Source: Laccaria trichodermophora
Lineage: Eukaryota; Basidiomycota; Agaricomycetes; Agaricales; Hydnangiaceae
DNA: 64,000 nucleotides
Assembly (NCBI GenBank): GCA_018417955.1
Contig: JACTVC010000033.1
Location: 186,001-250,000 of the forward strand
Reading direction: 5' to 3'
In this document: positions 1 through 10,988 of the stretch, in pieces
Position numbering within the stretch: position 1 is the stretch's first letter
Layout: the number at the start of each line of letters is the position of its first letter
Notes under the pieces: generated by a model
What the model was told of the DNA's origin: nothing
Databases searched by the model: none
What the model saw: only the letters and a program-made list of their open reading frames with translations
Translations under genes and position numbers: made by a program

Positions 1-340
1 ATTTCTTATCTCTAGCCCAGATTCTCTGAATTTCTTCAAGGAGTTGCGAGCAGGTTGCGACGGGTTCGAGCCTCTGATCATTTACTGGGGGGCAGTCATC
101 ACATGTCTCCTTACCGCTCGCAAAATCGTTGAATGCAACTTCTGGCCTCATCTCTTTCAACCTGCTATCAACTCCAAACGAAGACTTGGACGACCCCCTT
201 CTTTTGTTTCACCTCATGTACCATTGAACAAATTGTTCACATCTCCATCCATATCCGTTTCGTCGCCTCGCGCAGTCAACACTCCTCAAACCCCGTACTC
301 CCTGTCGGACTCGCAACGCCTACCGCTGCTGTCGTCTTCG

Positions 341-3253
341 ATGTTCGTCACGACGCTCGCTGGATCACACCCCGCTCAAACTCTGTTGAACCATCAACCC
401 TCCGACATCGACCTCGATACATGCTTTCTGCAGGCCGATGAAGATCACTCGGACAAAGTCGCTTCGACGCCTTACCGCTCCAGCGCCGCTCAACGCTCAT
501 GTAGCTCGATTTCGGCTCATAACAACGATACGAGGGAACGGGTGGATCCGAATACAGAGGTTGGGGAGGTTAGTGAGTATGTCACCGGGGAGATGCAAGC
601 TGCAGCAGAGGGGGACGAGATCCCCATGGTCCCGTGCGTGTGTCCGTGCCCTACTCGACTGACTTCCGTTCGAGCAGAAACCACCGGAGAACTTGCCTCG
701 GTGCCATCGAGGAAGTTATCCTCATCGACGTCACTGCGGCTCTCGTCTCCTGCACCCTTCATCTCCAATTCCACCTCGAATCTACGTCGGGGGTCTTCGT
801 TTCCACATTCCTTTGACAACACCATTCCTCGACCTTCGGTTCGTCTTCCCCCGAGAAAACAACACACCCAGCACTCCGCTCTATTCGCCCCCTACGAACA
901 ATCCAGCATCAACATCAACAATCAGCTCTGCACACCCTTCCTCGACCACCCTAAATCCCCCATTGACAATTCTGGCGAACAAGCCATACCCGCGGACGCC
1001 CTCGCCGACGGATTACACTCTGTTGCAGATGTTTCTGACACGCAAAACGCCGTCGACAACGACCACATCCTCAATGCCTTCTGCTCAAATCCAGGCAGTG
1101 CAATCATCGACTCCATCTCTTCCCTCTCCATTTGCACAGGTGATTCGGACTACCGCTCGACGAGCTCAACGGTGTCATTGGAGCCTTCAGATGGACTCGA
1201 CGCGTTGCAGAGGGGGAATGTGGATTTGAATAGGAAGTCCATGGAGGCTGAACACGAACGATTACCTCCCAAAGAGCCGGCATCACCAACCACGTCGGAC
1301 AACGCAAGTGCTATCTCGTCACTAATGCACAACACCCCCTCAACTCCATCTCCTACTCCATCACACGACTTCTACTCATACCCGGCATCTCTTTACTCAT
1401 ACCCCTCTACACCTTCCTTCTCAGAGCGACGATTCTCCTCTCTATCACCTCCAATCCGTCGACTCGAAAAGTTTCGTGGGCGACAATCACGGAGATCACA
1501 GCCGAATGTCCCCAAGATCAGCAGGGGAAGTATTCCTCGTCAACGGCAGCATGACATGCAGAACGAGTGCTTGAGGATGCCACCATTACGAGCGGATCAC
1601 ACAATCGAGTGCGAGGGCTGCACGCCGATGTTAACGCCTAACACGCCTTGTCCTCCTCTGTCTTGCAACCTCTGCGAACACCCAGCGCCCGTTCATCCAC
1701 GCTCATCCATCACTCCAAAGCGAAGATGTTCGTCCTTACTGCCAAGCTTCCATCGATTTGAAACAGGTTGTGGGCGACGGTTGTTGAGATCGCAGCAGAG
1801 CGTTCCCGTGGTTGGTGAGGGAAGCTCTTTGTCGTTCTCAACATACCAGCCTGCCCTTTCTCTGACCCCTTTTCCGATCTCGGGTTTTTGTCAACGGCAA
1901 CTCGACACACGAAACAAGCACTCTTCAGCACGAGTTGCCCCCAAGGTTGAAAGTAAGGGCTCTTCGCCGTTGACGCCGCCTTCTCCTCCAAAGGCCTATG
2001 AACCGAGCCCTGACTCGCAAGACGAGCGATTACGGCCCAAGGTGCAGCCTTTGCAGGACGTTCACATTGTCAAGGAAAGCCATTTGTGTTTGTCAACACG
2101 CCCGTTCGCTTCCTCGCCCTCAACTAATCTCTCTCCGAATTTTTGTCAATGGCAACATTGCACGCAAAACGAGCACTTGGAGGTACCAACATCGCGAGCG
2201 GCTCCCACGGTGGAATACAAAGGCTGTCCCCCTACTCCTTTGTCCCCAAAACGTCGAGGTTTATCCCTGTGGCCCCAACTCAATACGCAATATGAGGTTT
2301 TGAGGATATCACGATCGCAATCCGCTCTCGCAGTTGAAAATGAGGGCTACGCCTCGCCATTGAGGACCAGCTCGCGCGCATTGCCCTCTTCGCCTCCAAA
2401 AACCTACCTACGAAGCTTCCATGCGCGCGATGAGTCCGAGGCGCCAACATCGCCAAACGTTGACAACTTAGGAGATTGCTCGTCGTCAGTGAAGTGCGAC
2501 AACGGTGACTTTCCAATTACTCCGACCTCGTCGCCGTTGGTCCTTTGGGGCTCGGATCCTGCTGAGACATCCACTTTGTCGCCGATTGATAGGAATCGAG
2601 TGACATCGATGAAGACGGACATATCACCATTGCCAGGTGTTCTTGCAGTTGACGACGAACAATGCCTGGTGTCAACGATGACCCTGCCGGACTCATCTCT
2701 GCATCCCTTTCCTCAGTTATTACCTGCTCTATCAGGTCGGTATTCTTCGCCACCACCGACTCAGAGATTAGAGATGGAGGAGAGATCTGAGAAATCCCCC
2801 ATGGCTCAGCTGATACAAGAATACTCTTCAGCATTGATAGAGTCTTACTCAGATCCAACAGAGAGGAGCATTACACTGGTGTTAAGCTTGGAGGAATTGA
2901 CCCTGGACCTTATTGTGGACAGAGGTGAAGTCAGAGCTAGGAATCTACCTCGCTATCATTTGGTCAAGGCTGCTATGAAGAAACTTACTGCAGTGGTCAC
3001 TGCACAGCAATTTTTCTTACAACAAGCAGCTGCTTTGATTGTGGACAAAAAATCTTACTTCAAAGTAGACCCAGGGAACACTCTGTTGCCTATTTTACAA
3101 GGTACCTCTAGCCTGCCACAATTGCACACAGTCTGGAAGGCTCTCCTAACAAGGATGAGACTTGGAGTCAAGGCCTGGGAGAAATACATTGGAGAGTACC
3201 AACTTCAAGTGGGTGCTACTGCCCTTTCTTCATTGTCAGTGTTACACTGTTGA
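341..3253 (+). CDS. Ser/Pro/Th-rich hypothetical protein with degenerate internal repeats
   Basis: I do not recognise this gene. The frame is open from position 44 but the first in-frame ATG is at 341, giving about 970 residues in one exon. An upstream exon is possible because the open frame continues 5' of the ATG. Most of the protein is low-complexity Ser, Pro and Thr with basic patches, as in disordered scaffold or regulatory proteins. Between about 1500 and 2440 a loose unit recurs roughly four times: a Gln-rich start, then T-x-N-E-H/C-L, a Ser/Arg/Ala stretch, V/I-E-x-x-G, and a T/S-P tail. The last 150 residues (from about 2776) differ: they lose the Pro/Ser bias, are rich in Leu, Glu and Ala, and look helical. 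A fusion with a mobile-element fragment is possible. No signal peptide or membrane segment is visible from the ATG. Function unknown. Confidence 0.55.
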   Translation: MFVTTLAGSHPAQTLLNHQPSDIDLDTCFLQADEDHSDKVASTPYRSSAAQRSCSSISAHNNDTRERVDPNTEVGEVSEYVTGEMQAAAEGDEIPMVPCVCPCPTRLTSVRAETTGELASVPSRKLSSSTSLRLSSPAPFISNSTSNLRRGSSFPHSFDNTIPRPSVRLPPRKQHTQHSALFAPYEQSSININNQLCTPFLDHPKSPIDNSGEQAIPADALADGLHSVADVSDTQNAVDNDHILNAFCSNPGSAIIDSISSLSICTGDSDYRSTSSTVSLEPSDGLDALQRGNVDLNRKSMEAEHERLPPKEPASPTTSDNASAISSLMHNTPSTPSPTPSHDFYSYPASLYSYPSTPSFSERRFSSLSPPIRRLEKFRGRQSRRSQPNVPKISRGSIPRQRQHDMQNECLRMPPLRADHTIECEGCTPMLTPNTPCPPLSCNLCEHPAPVHPRSSITPKRRCSSLLPSFHRFETGCGRRLLRSQQSVPVVGEGSSLSFSTYQPALSLTPFPISGFCQRQLDTRNKHSSARVAPKVESKGSSPLTPPSPPKAYEPSPDSQDERLRPKVQPLQDVHIVKESHLCLSTRPFASSPSTNLSPNFCQWQHCTQNEHLEVPTSRAAPTVEYKGCPPTPLSPKRRGLSLWPQLNTQYEVLRISRSQSALAVENEGYASPLRTSSRALPSSPPKTYLRSFHARDESEAPTSPNVDNLGDCSSSVKCDNGDFPITPTSSPLVLWGSDPAETSTLSPIDRNRVTSMKTDISPLPGVLAVDDEQCLVSTMTLPDSSLHPFPQLLPALSGRYSSPPPTQRLEMEERSEKSPMAQLIQEYSSALIESYSDPTERSITLVLSLEELTLDLIVDRGEVRARNLPRYHLVKAAMKKLTAVVTAQQFFLQQAAALIVDKKSYFKVDPGNTLLPILQGTSSLPQLHTVWKALLTRMRLGVKAWEKYIGEYQLQVGATALSSLSVLHC

Positions 3254-6200
3254 GTCTCAAACATCTTCTATTCCTCATCAATTCCTCTATTACATTTCAC
3301 CCTTTTATTTTATTTTTCTTTTGGTCTTCATTCCCACCACCCTTCCCATCAATTACAGGCCTCTTCTTTTCCATTTTGCTAAGCAACTGGAAAGTAGGGG
3401 GGCTTTGTAGCAGGTATATGGGATCCTATCCTCCCTCTATATCATTTACTTTCCATTACTTAGCATTTGCATCACATGACTCCCTTCCATACTGTCAGTA
3501 GTAGTCATGTGACATTTGACCTTCTTACATCTTTACCACCACTGCATCTATTGCTTTCTAGCAGGCGTTCTATCGTAGCTCAAACCAATAGGCAAGTGTT
3601 ATTGTGTATTAACAGGTCACTGACACTCTTCTCTAAGAGAACAAGTGTCAGCACCAGTTGATCAGGGCAGATCTTATCAGATCTGCAGTGTTACCCCTTC
3701 CTGTGTCTGTATCCAACCTCTCGTGGATTTCCCAAGAGGTAGCAGGGGTTGTAGCTTTGGATTTCCAGAGTGATCTCAACCCTTGCTAGGATACGCCCAC
3801 ATCCAGTCTCTTTTCCTCCTTCTTTGTCTCTTTGGACCGAGTTGCAACCAAGATTGCAGCTGGGTCTTCACACCATTGCCATTCCAGCTCGCCATACGAC
3901 TTTCATCGACAGCTCTCACATTTAACGCACAGATTGTCCGTTACAGGATATGTTTTAAGCTACCACTAGGTTGTTCACTCTACATATTGTAATCATGGCA
4001 GGATTACTACAGTTCCCATACTGTATCATATATAGGATGCACTGGCTGAGAATATAACTTCTCAGTTATTCTGCCTTTTGGCTTAGGTGGTCCTTTGTGC
4101 ATCCCAGGGACTGCTTACACATATTTTCTTGTATTCCATGAATTAATTGATGAACTGCTGAATGTCCTTTGTTGCTGATGCTGATTCTCCACTACAGTCA
4201 TGTCTTTTAGCCCCTCATGTTTGCAGAGTAAGTTAAAAATACCTCATTCAAAGTGTAACACCTGGGAAAAGCAGTAATTATTCCCTTCTGTGCTTGTAAT
4301 TTTTACAGGACTTACAATAACTTCATCAGGAAAATGGTTTTGGGCTGTAGTTTGGCCATATTTACATAGTCTCCATAGGCTCGGTAGGTCAACATAGGTT
4401 TATCATTACCTCTGTAGACCATGGTAGGTACAAAAGATAATTTGAGCCTACAGTAGACTATCAAAATAAATCTCACCTCATCAGAAATCTGGAATGATGA
4501 AGACATGATATCACAGTCAATGGGGTATGAGGGAAATTATGATTATAATACCAGTATATGTGATACAAGCTACCCTGGGACACATTTTATTAGACACATC
4601 TTCTCACTGTTTGCCGTGGAGGTGAACAGTTTTTGAAAAAGTTTTCCCAGCAATGGTGGTATGTATAGCGCAAATTGCTAAATCTTGCAAATGCTTGAAT
4701 AGACTAACTGTAATATTGCTGCATGTATGATGGATCTTTTATAGGCCTCTCCATAAGACTCTGAGTTCAATTCCCCTAAGATGTAGTATTTATTCACTTA
4801 TTCACTAAGTGCCTCTAAACCATGTCATCAAAATCTCAAGATGGATCCCCTCTGAAATTGAATGAAAGGTGATGGTAGAGGGTAGAGTGAGCACCTCAGC
4901 AAGAGGTGAAATCACATTTTCGGTAGAATAGGGTCGAAATACAGCACCTATGGCAACCTACCACCAGCCTACATAGGGTACTCACTGACCTATGTATTCT
5001 ATATATCGGGGGGGAACCTATGAAGCTATGGTTCCTACATAGGCTCCATAGACCTACATAGGTCTCAACCGATTTCCTGATGTTACCCCCAGAATTTTAA
5101 TGATACTCATACTAAAGGCATTTTAGTTTAAAAGTAGCTTTTTTTGCTGTTTTATTCAGCATGAGGAGTGCTGCTGATTTGTGGTGAAGAGAATCAAATT
5201 ACTTTCTTCAATCTTAACTGCTTAAGTTTTCTTCACCATTCTTCAACTTTGCACAGTGGCTGAAAAAGAATTTTGAATTTCTTTTTGACTAATTTTTTGA
5301 ACAGCATAATGTGTTGGTAGAGCAGAAGTATCATAATATAAAGCAAATAGACAGGAGATACCCGATACGTTAGTAGAGGGTTCTTACACCCTCGGGTTCA
5401 CTCAAAGAAAATATTTTCAAAGTTGTACTTGTTTGTTCCTCTCGTGACCCATCTCGGCCCTTCCTGTCGTCGTTTGCTTATTTTTAGCACTTTTCAGGAT
5501 CTTTTGCAGTTGTTTGTCCCCCGGCTCTGCCTGATTTCCCCGTCTATTTTTGGCACTTTTGATGATCTTTTGCATTTGTTTGTTCAGCAGGCTTTGGCGT
5601 CTCTTTGGGTTCACTGGCAATAACCTTTTGTTCTGTGCCCTTGTTCTTTTGGTATGACGATTGTTCTGGGCGGCACGTACAATAATGCTTTTACGATGAT
5701 GGCAGTGTACAGTTTCCTTATTCAGAGGCCTTTTCTTGTGAAAGAGGTGTTGTGTGCCAGCATATGCAGCATGCCATCATATTCTTTAAGTGAACAAGTT
5801 TGGTAGAAGTCAATATAATGATGTCCAATGAGTAAACAGAGGTCCAAAGAGTAGATAGATGTGCAAAGAGTGGGTAAGAACATCACAGCAAAGTAGAAGT
5901 GAAAAATTATACATTCGTCCAAAGGATCAAGTACTAGTTGTGGCCATGATTCAGTAGCAACTATGGTCACTCTGAGTTACTTACCATCCAACAGTTACTA
6001 TACAACACACTGATTCGAAGCTACTGAATCTGTGGCTGACGAAATGAACAGGTTGCAGTGATTGACCTTGTACACCACACAATACTTACTATATGGCAGG
6101 TTGACTCGAAACTACCAACTCTGTGAGCAAAAAAACCAACTGTGATCAATGTGATGAAAAGTTGGGTATCGGGTTTTGCGCCCGCAGGCGCGCTAAGTGG

Positions 6201-6272
6201 TTATTGTGTACTTACCATCTCTGCACTCTTGGAACTGTTTTTAGAAAGTGCTCAACATTTTACAAAGATAAT
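3254..6272. other. Gene-poor AT-rich intergenic region
   Basis: I see no supportable gene in these 3 kb. The longest open frames are under 85 codons, lack conserved motifs and often overlap on opposite strands. Base composition is more AT-rich than in the flanking genes. There are scattered short direct and inverted repeats (described separately), TATA-like runs near 4027 and 5000, and sequence beginning TGTTAC near 3691 and ending GTAACA near 4262 that could be a decayed LTR. I could not find matching target-site duplications, so the LTR reading is weak. The region looks like decayed repetitive DNA. Confidence 0.5.
4361..5085. repeat. Cluster of short CATAGG / CCTATG repeats in both orientations
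   Basis: The hexamer CATAGG and its complement CCTATG, often extended to CCTACATAGGT, recur many times in two blocks (about 4361-4432 and 4940-5085), in direct and inverted orientation. Neighbouring copies could pair into short hairpins. Such arrays are common near the ends of some DNA transposons, but no transposase frame is next to them. What the array belongs to is unknown. Confidence 0.45.
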
Positions 6273-6975
6273 GGGTGACTTTCCGTAACTCAAATCTATA
6301 AAAGCAAATAAATCTGACCCTTATCGGAGCTTGAAACGAGAACTTCACATGAGAGTTTGTTGGAGTGAATAAACGGTAATGCCAATTGATTAGATTCAAT
6401 TAGATTTGTTTGCTAGCCGTGAATCAACTCACTTCCCTCCCATCTGCGCGACTTTGAGGTCAAGCAGGCCCATGGGTGGGTGAATCTAGTTGATACTAAA
6501 GCCACTCAGCCAGAAAGCTAGGCCACACAACGAATGAAGCCCAGAAAATGTCAAAATGAGCTGTAAAGTTGGGTGGTGAAAAGAGTGTTTGAGAGGGAAA
6601 ATCATGTTCAGAGAGGGAAACTTGTAGCCACAATACATTAGTAGTGCTAATGAACTCTGTAGAGGTATAAACTCATAACCAGAGAGGCCAGAATGTCCTC
6701 AGTCATAGGAGAGTGGTGAGGATTGGCCCGATGAGGGAGAGATGGCTAAGCCGAGGTGGGAAGAAAACGCCCCCAGGAAGGAAAGGTTTCCTCTTGGCAG
6801 GGTTTATTCGAGCGTTTGAAATCTGTTCGAGGGGGTCAGACCCTATGAACAGATTAAGGTTTATAGAAGGGTACCCATCAACATTGAACCTTCGTGGACA
6901 CGGCATCTCGGCTGAGGACCCTAGATCTCGTCGATTTATTTAAATCTAAAGAATTTGTGTTATGGAAAGTCACCC
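6273..6975. mobile_element. MITE-like non-autonomous DNA transposon (about 703 bp)
   Basis: The left edge reads GGGTGACTTTCCGTAAC and the right edge, on the opposite strand, reads GGGTGACTTTCCATAAC. The match extends with scattered differences for about 40 bases, ending in AAATAAAT on both arms. The trinucleotide AAT flanks the element on both sides, consistent with a 3-bp target-site duplication as in the PIF/Harbinger group. No transposase-sized frame lies inside; the 76-codon frame at 6713-6943 has no recognisable motif. I infer a non-autonomous element; the superfamily is uncertain. Confidence 0.55.
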
Positions 6976-7084
6976 AATTATTGTGGGAAAATAGTATTTT
7001 GTAATAGTTATGTCCGTCACGCAACTCGGCAGGTGGACAAACAACGGTGTTTGCCGTGAAAATGAAGTTGGTCACTCCCTGTTG

Positions 7085-8494
7085 CCATAGTGATGAGTAT
7101 CCTGTCGTACCTGTGTTGCACTAAACGATGATACATGTGTCAGCGGCTAGCTCGGGATGGTAGACACATACATAAACTTGACCATCTAACCTTGAAATTT
7201 TATCAGCTGGTCTGTCCCCCTAGTTCTCTCGTTCATCCAACGGCCGGTCCGTTTCTCCCAACATCACAGTTCAATATGCGTTTTTTTGCTTTCACTTCCA
7301 TCTTGCCCGCTATCGCACTTCTCATCCTTCTCTCATCCAATCAAGCCTTCGGGGCTGCAGTCCCCATTGTGCGACGCGCCCCAAGTTCAAAGTGGACAGC
7401 GAAGAACAGTGTTAGTTATTCCAGTTCAATTGACTCGTTTGAGACGCTAATTTTAACGTTGTTTCAAACGAATCTAAAGAACGGTGGCACAGTGGCCGCA
7501 AACAAAGCTTTCACTATCAACATGGCAGTTAAGGGCCACACGAAGGGTAGCTTTGTCAACGCACAGCAAAATGACTTTTCTGCTCCTCAAAAGCTGGATA
7601 CTAGCGGGGTCATCCATGGCCATTCACATGTTGTCGTCGAGAAGCCAACCCCCCGTACATAAACATCACCCACCGATCCAAAAACGTCTGCCTTCTTCCA
7701 GGTACGGGGTTTTTCGCTGTTTTACGATTTCTTTTTCAACACAAATAGGGTCTTAAAAAACCTGTGCCCAAGGTGGCTTAACTGCCGACATGTGAAAACC
7801 AACGTCAGGAAGGTTTTCCCCGACGTCAGAAGGAGCGAGCTTGATGAGAATTACTTTGAGCGAGCAATTAGACGGTGTAGCGGAGAGTTTAAGTAATAGG
7901 TCATATTATTCAAACTGCATCGTCATACTGTGACAACTGTTAGCAAGGTATACGGCTGCATGTTTCCATGACATAGCACTCACAGCATGATGGACATCTT
8001 GATTGATTCTATAATAGAGCACGTTCGGATCGCTGCAGAATGCGATAATGATTATTGCGATATCCTTGGACCTGACAATATCCCTTTCCACAACGATCCT
8101 CTCTTCAAGGACCCTCTTGTCCGGCCCAAAAAGCTGTTCTCCTCCAGGAGAGCCCAGATTTGCGCATTAACTTTGGCTATCCCAGATTTTGCTTGTCCAA
8201 ATTTTAGATAAAGCGATGCTCAACCATGATACTTGAACTGAGGGCCGAATAAGCCTTGTTTCTAGCGCTCGTCCAGTGGCTCATCCGAGCAATCCCTGAT
8301 CAGGTTATGATGAGTATCATGTCGAACCTGTGTCGCACTAAAAGATGATACATATGTCAGCGGCTAGCCCGGGATGGTAGACACATATATAAGCTTGACC
8401 ATACTCACCTTGAAAATGTATCAGCTGGTCTGCCCCCCTCAGTTCTCTCGTTCATCCAACGGCCGGTCCGTTTATCCCAACATCACGGTTCATT
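7085..8494. repeat. Duplicated promoter/leader of the secreted-protein genes (7085-7275 and 8308-8494)
   Basis: The roughly 190 bases upstream of the start codons at 7276 and 8495 are near-identical, including a shared run around GTCAGCGGCTAGC and the segment leading into the ATG. The downstream copy has a good TATA-like box (ATATATAAG, about 8385) where the upstream copy reads ACATACATAA. The duplication therefore included the promoter, and the promoter of the relic gene has begun to decay. Between the copies, about 7900-8300, I see no supportable gene; the 74-codon frame at 7987-8211 has no recognisable motif. Confidence 0.7.
7276..7897 (+). pseudogene. Chimeric relic: secreted-protein 5' end, a foreign secreted domain, and the family 3' end
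   Basis: The start (ATG 7276) encodes a signal peptide and a VRR processing site almost identical to the gene at 8495. Past residue about 40 the sequence jumps to a copy of that gene's last intron (from about 7411). It then enters an unrelated segment with N-G-G-T-V-A-A-N-K-A-F, G-S-F-V-N-A-Q and G-H-S-H-V-V-V-E motifs. I recall these from a different, widespread group of secreted basidiomycete proteins of unknown role. A second part of that domain seems to follow a small intron around 7702-7747. The last exon of the 8495 family reappears at about 7800-7860, but its stop codon context is changed. The core HNH-like exons are absent and the frame stops at 7662. I read it as a recombination product that probably no longer makes a functional protein. 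Confidence 0.6.
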
Positions 8495-9282
8495 ATGCGT
8501 CTTTTTGCTTTCAATTCCATCTTGCCCGCTATCGCACTTCTTATCCTTCTTTCATTCGATCAAGTCTTCGGGGCTGCAGTCCCCATTGTGCGACGCGCCT
8601 CGAGTTCAAAGTGGAAGGCGTCAGACCTAAAGACATCAAATTACCGCCAAACTGCGTTGAACCACAACAATGGTGCTTATATGCCGACTGCCGGCGGTAG
8701 CAAGGTCGCCTGGAAGAAAGGTGCCAATGGAGATGCTGGTACGTCCACTTTTTACGTCAGGTCCATGTCCGAGTAGCGAACTTTTCTTTCAGAACATGTC
8801 ATCGAGCCTGGATCCCATATTAAACCCGTCCTGAATCAAATGGGCATCAAGAAGAAGTGCGTAGTCGGTCAAGTTCTGAGAACATGGATTTATAGGTCAA
8901 CCCATCTAGCTCGCCTTTCCACAAAGACCTAAAAGCTGCTCTGAATCACAAAGACAACTTGTCAATGCTTCATCCAGGAGCTAACAAGGCGAAGGCGCAA
9001 CTGACGGCTGATCCCAATCGGAATCCCAAAAATAAGGCTGCCGCTAACCATTATATGCAGCAGCGCCCCATTCAACGCAAGGCTAGCGCAACCATGAATA
9101 GAATAGAGAGCGCAACGAAGAAGCACAAGGTCGGGAGCGGTGTTAGTAATTCCAGTTTAATTGACTCGTTTGAGACGCTGATTTTAACGTTGTTCCAGTT
9201 TGTCGCCAAGGTGAAGGCCAACGTCAAGAAGGTTTTCCCCAATGTCAGAAGGAGCGAGCTTGATGAGGATTACTTTGAGTGA
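8495..9282 (+). CDS. Small secreted protein with HNH-nuclease-like motifs (207 aa)
   Basis: Exons 8495-8738, 8793-8856, 8910-9141 and 9199-9282 keep phase and give 207 residues. Residues 1-27 are a clear signal peptide ending near GAAVP, followed by VRR, a likely Kex2-type processing site. The mature part is basic. It carries E-H-V-I-E just after the first intron and L-N-H-K-D-N-L-S-M-L about 35 residues later, then A-K-A-Q-L-T and N-H-Y. This spacing resembles the D/E-H-x-x-E ... N ... H pattern of HNH-type nuclease folds found in secreted fungal and bacterial toxins. No Cys are conserved. The last intron (57 nt) has no in-frame stop, so retention would add 19 residues. Three more loci of this family lie in the window (7276, 28522, 30644). 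The nuclease reading is inference; a secreted effector of another kind is equally possible. Confidence 0.75.
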
Positions 9283-9363
9283 CCTAGTTAGACAGGGATA
9301 GTGGGAGCTCGAATAAATAAATATTGAATAGATATCACTATTCGAACAATAACAATTGTCAAC

Positions 9364-10326
9364 ATGGATCCCTACGCAAAGTTCCCTTACAATCGCAAAG
9401 TCACATTCAGTAGCAATGCCCCGTTCACACCAACCTATGTTGTATCCCAACTATCCCTTTCGTCGGATCCTGCCGCAATGTATGCTTCACGCGTGCGTGG
9501 CCGCCAGATGCTCCTAGACAACCCCGCGCGTGAGAGCAGAACTAAGAAGGAGATGGATGAAAAACGTCTTCGGAGGAAGAAACAAAAAGAGTCGAAAAGT
9601 CTTGGAATTATTGGGAAGAGGGAGGCTAAGGAGAAGGGGGTGTGGAAATTCGACGAGTCTCAGGCGAAGTACTTTCTTCCAAATCTTTGAAGAGGAATCT
9701 TTTACTGATGGGATTATAATTGTAGATTCGCGCTATTCGTGCCCATGCATAATTTATGGATGGGATACATGTCGGAGTTACTAGGACTCTCGCGATATTC
9801 TGCTTCTGTTTCTTACCCTCAATCCATGCCGGGATCGTCAACCAAGCTTCTCAAAGCTGATTTTCACGGCTCCATTATGACAGGTTTGTTTGTCTGTATT
9901 TTCTCATTTGGGGTTCTGACATTCCCGTCGTAGTTCATAAAGCCAAAAACCCTTGCTTGGTTGGCATTTCTGGGATCGTCATACATGAGACTGAAAATGT
10001 GTTTAAAGTCGTCACACGTCAGGATAAGGTCAAAGGTACAATTGCCGTGTCATCCGCTGAATCCAGCTCACCTTACTTTTGCTATAGTCATCCCAAAACA
10101 AAACTCTATATTCACCTTTGCTGTACCCCTCTACTCAACACTACCTGCGACACATAAGCCGGACATGCCACTCCCACTGCCTCCAGTAGTCAGTGGGTCT
10201 GCCACAATGAAGACCGTTTTAGACGGCCCATATATGGAGTTTGAGCTTTACGGAAACCAGTTCCGGTTCCGTTCTGCGGACAGGGCTGGTCGCAAGTTCA
10301 AGCATAAAGAGACTATCGAGCTTTGA
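9364..10326 (+). CDS. POP4: Ribonuclease P/MRP protein subunit Pop4 (Rpp29)
   Basis: Exons 9364-9668, 9726-9883, 9934-10035 and 10088-10326 give 267 residues. The product is a structural subunit of RNase P and RNase MRP, which process pre-tRNA and pre-rRNA in the nucleus. The N-terminal half has Y-A-S-R-V-R-G-R followed by N-P-A-R-E-S-R and a long Lys/Arg tract, then K-G-V-W-K. The C-terminal Sm-like barrel shows L-W-M-G-Y-M-S-E-L, K-A-D-F-H-G-S, G-I-S-G-I-V-I-H-E-T-E-N, and I-P-K-Q-N-S-I-F-T-F. It ends in Y-G-N-Q-F-R-F-R-S-A-D-R-A-G-R-K-F-K, which is highly diagnostic for this family. The introns are 50-57 nt. The gene starts only 81 nt after the stop of the secreted-protein gene, on the same strand. 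It looks intact. Confidence 0.95.
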
Positions 10327-10988
10327 AATTTGAATCCTGCACCACGGGAATCGGCAGATTGATCATCTGATGCATGCATCTCCTCGTCTGTCTTTTGGAA
10401 CCACCAGGCAATCGACCTTCCAACCCTACGCCACGGGTATGGACAATATGATCATGGACGTGCATGGTAACCTGTTCGCATCCCCTGTACTAAAAGTCGG
10501 GCTGCCACCACATTTTCTGCCTCTAAGCAACGGTACCAACGTATCAAAGTTGAGGCACCGTCTCACAAAAACTCAAGGGGCCGTCCATCTTTTTATTGCA
10601 GTGGGGGTCCGATTGCGAGGTGGTTGATGGTGAAGCAGCTGCGTCTATGCGTGAACTTGAAACAAGATACTTGTCACGGAACTGTAATTGAACGAGCTCA
10701 ATTAATTGCCCCTGCGTAGGTGTAGCCTCCTCAATGCCATTCACCTATTCGTCTTCAAGCTTCAATACTGGGACCGTCAAATTTTTTATTTTCTTGCTAC
10801 AGATATAATTGCTGTATGTATGTATGGTATACCAAAAAATGCGTCTCCAATGATCGGGTTGCAAAAATACCCAGTGCGATGATGATATACATGTGTGTAA
10901 TGCGATGCTATGCGATGTAATGCCAGGTGCTATGGAGTTGTGTATGAGAAATGCGATAAATACGAAGGTTTACAAAACAACATCCCGA
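10327..10988. other. Convergent intergenic region between POP4 and the Ran1-like kinase
   Basis: This stretch holds the 3' ends of two converging genes. Short frames exist (for example 10370-10627) but overlap on both strands and show no conserved motif. Around 10870-10925 the word ATGCGATG recurs several times. I see nothing else to annotate. Confidence 0.5.

Noticed and set aside
4050..4110. Resemblance to the 5' end of U2 snRNA (CTTCTC ... CCTTTTGGCTTAG)
   Set aside because: The branch-site recognition sequence GTAGTA and the later conserved stems do not follow, and an insertion separates the two matching pieces.
3691..4262. Solo LTR with TGTTAC ... GTAACA ends
   Set aside because: The ends are suggestive, but no matching target-site duplication flanks them, and no primer-binding site or retrotransposon gene is adjacent.
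7987..8211. Small gene of 74 codons
   Set aside because: No signal peptide or conserved motif, and it sits in the diverged spacer between duplicated promoters.
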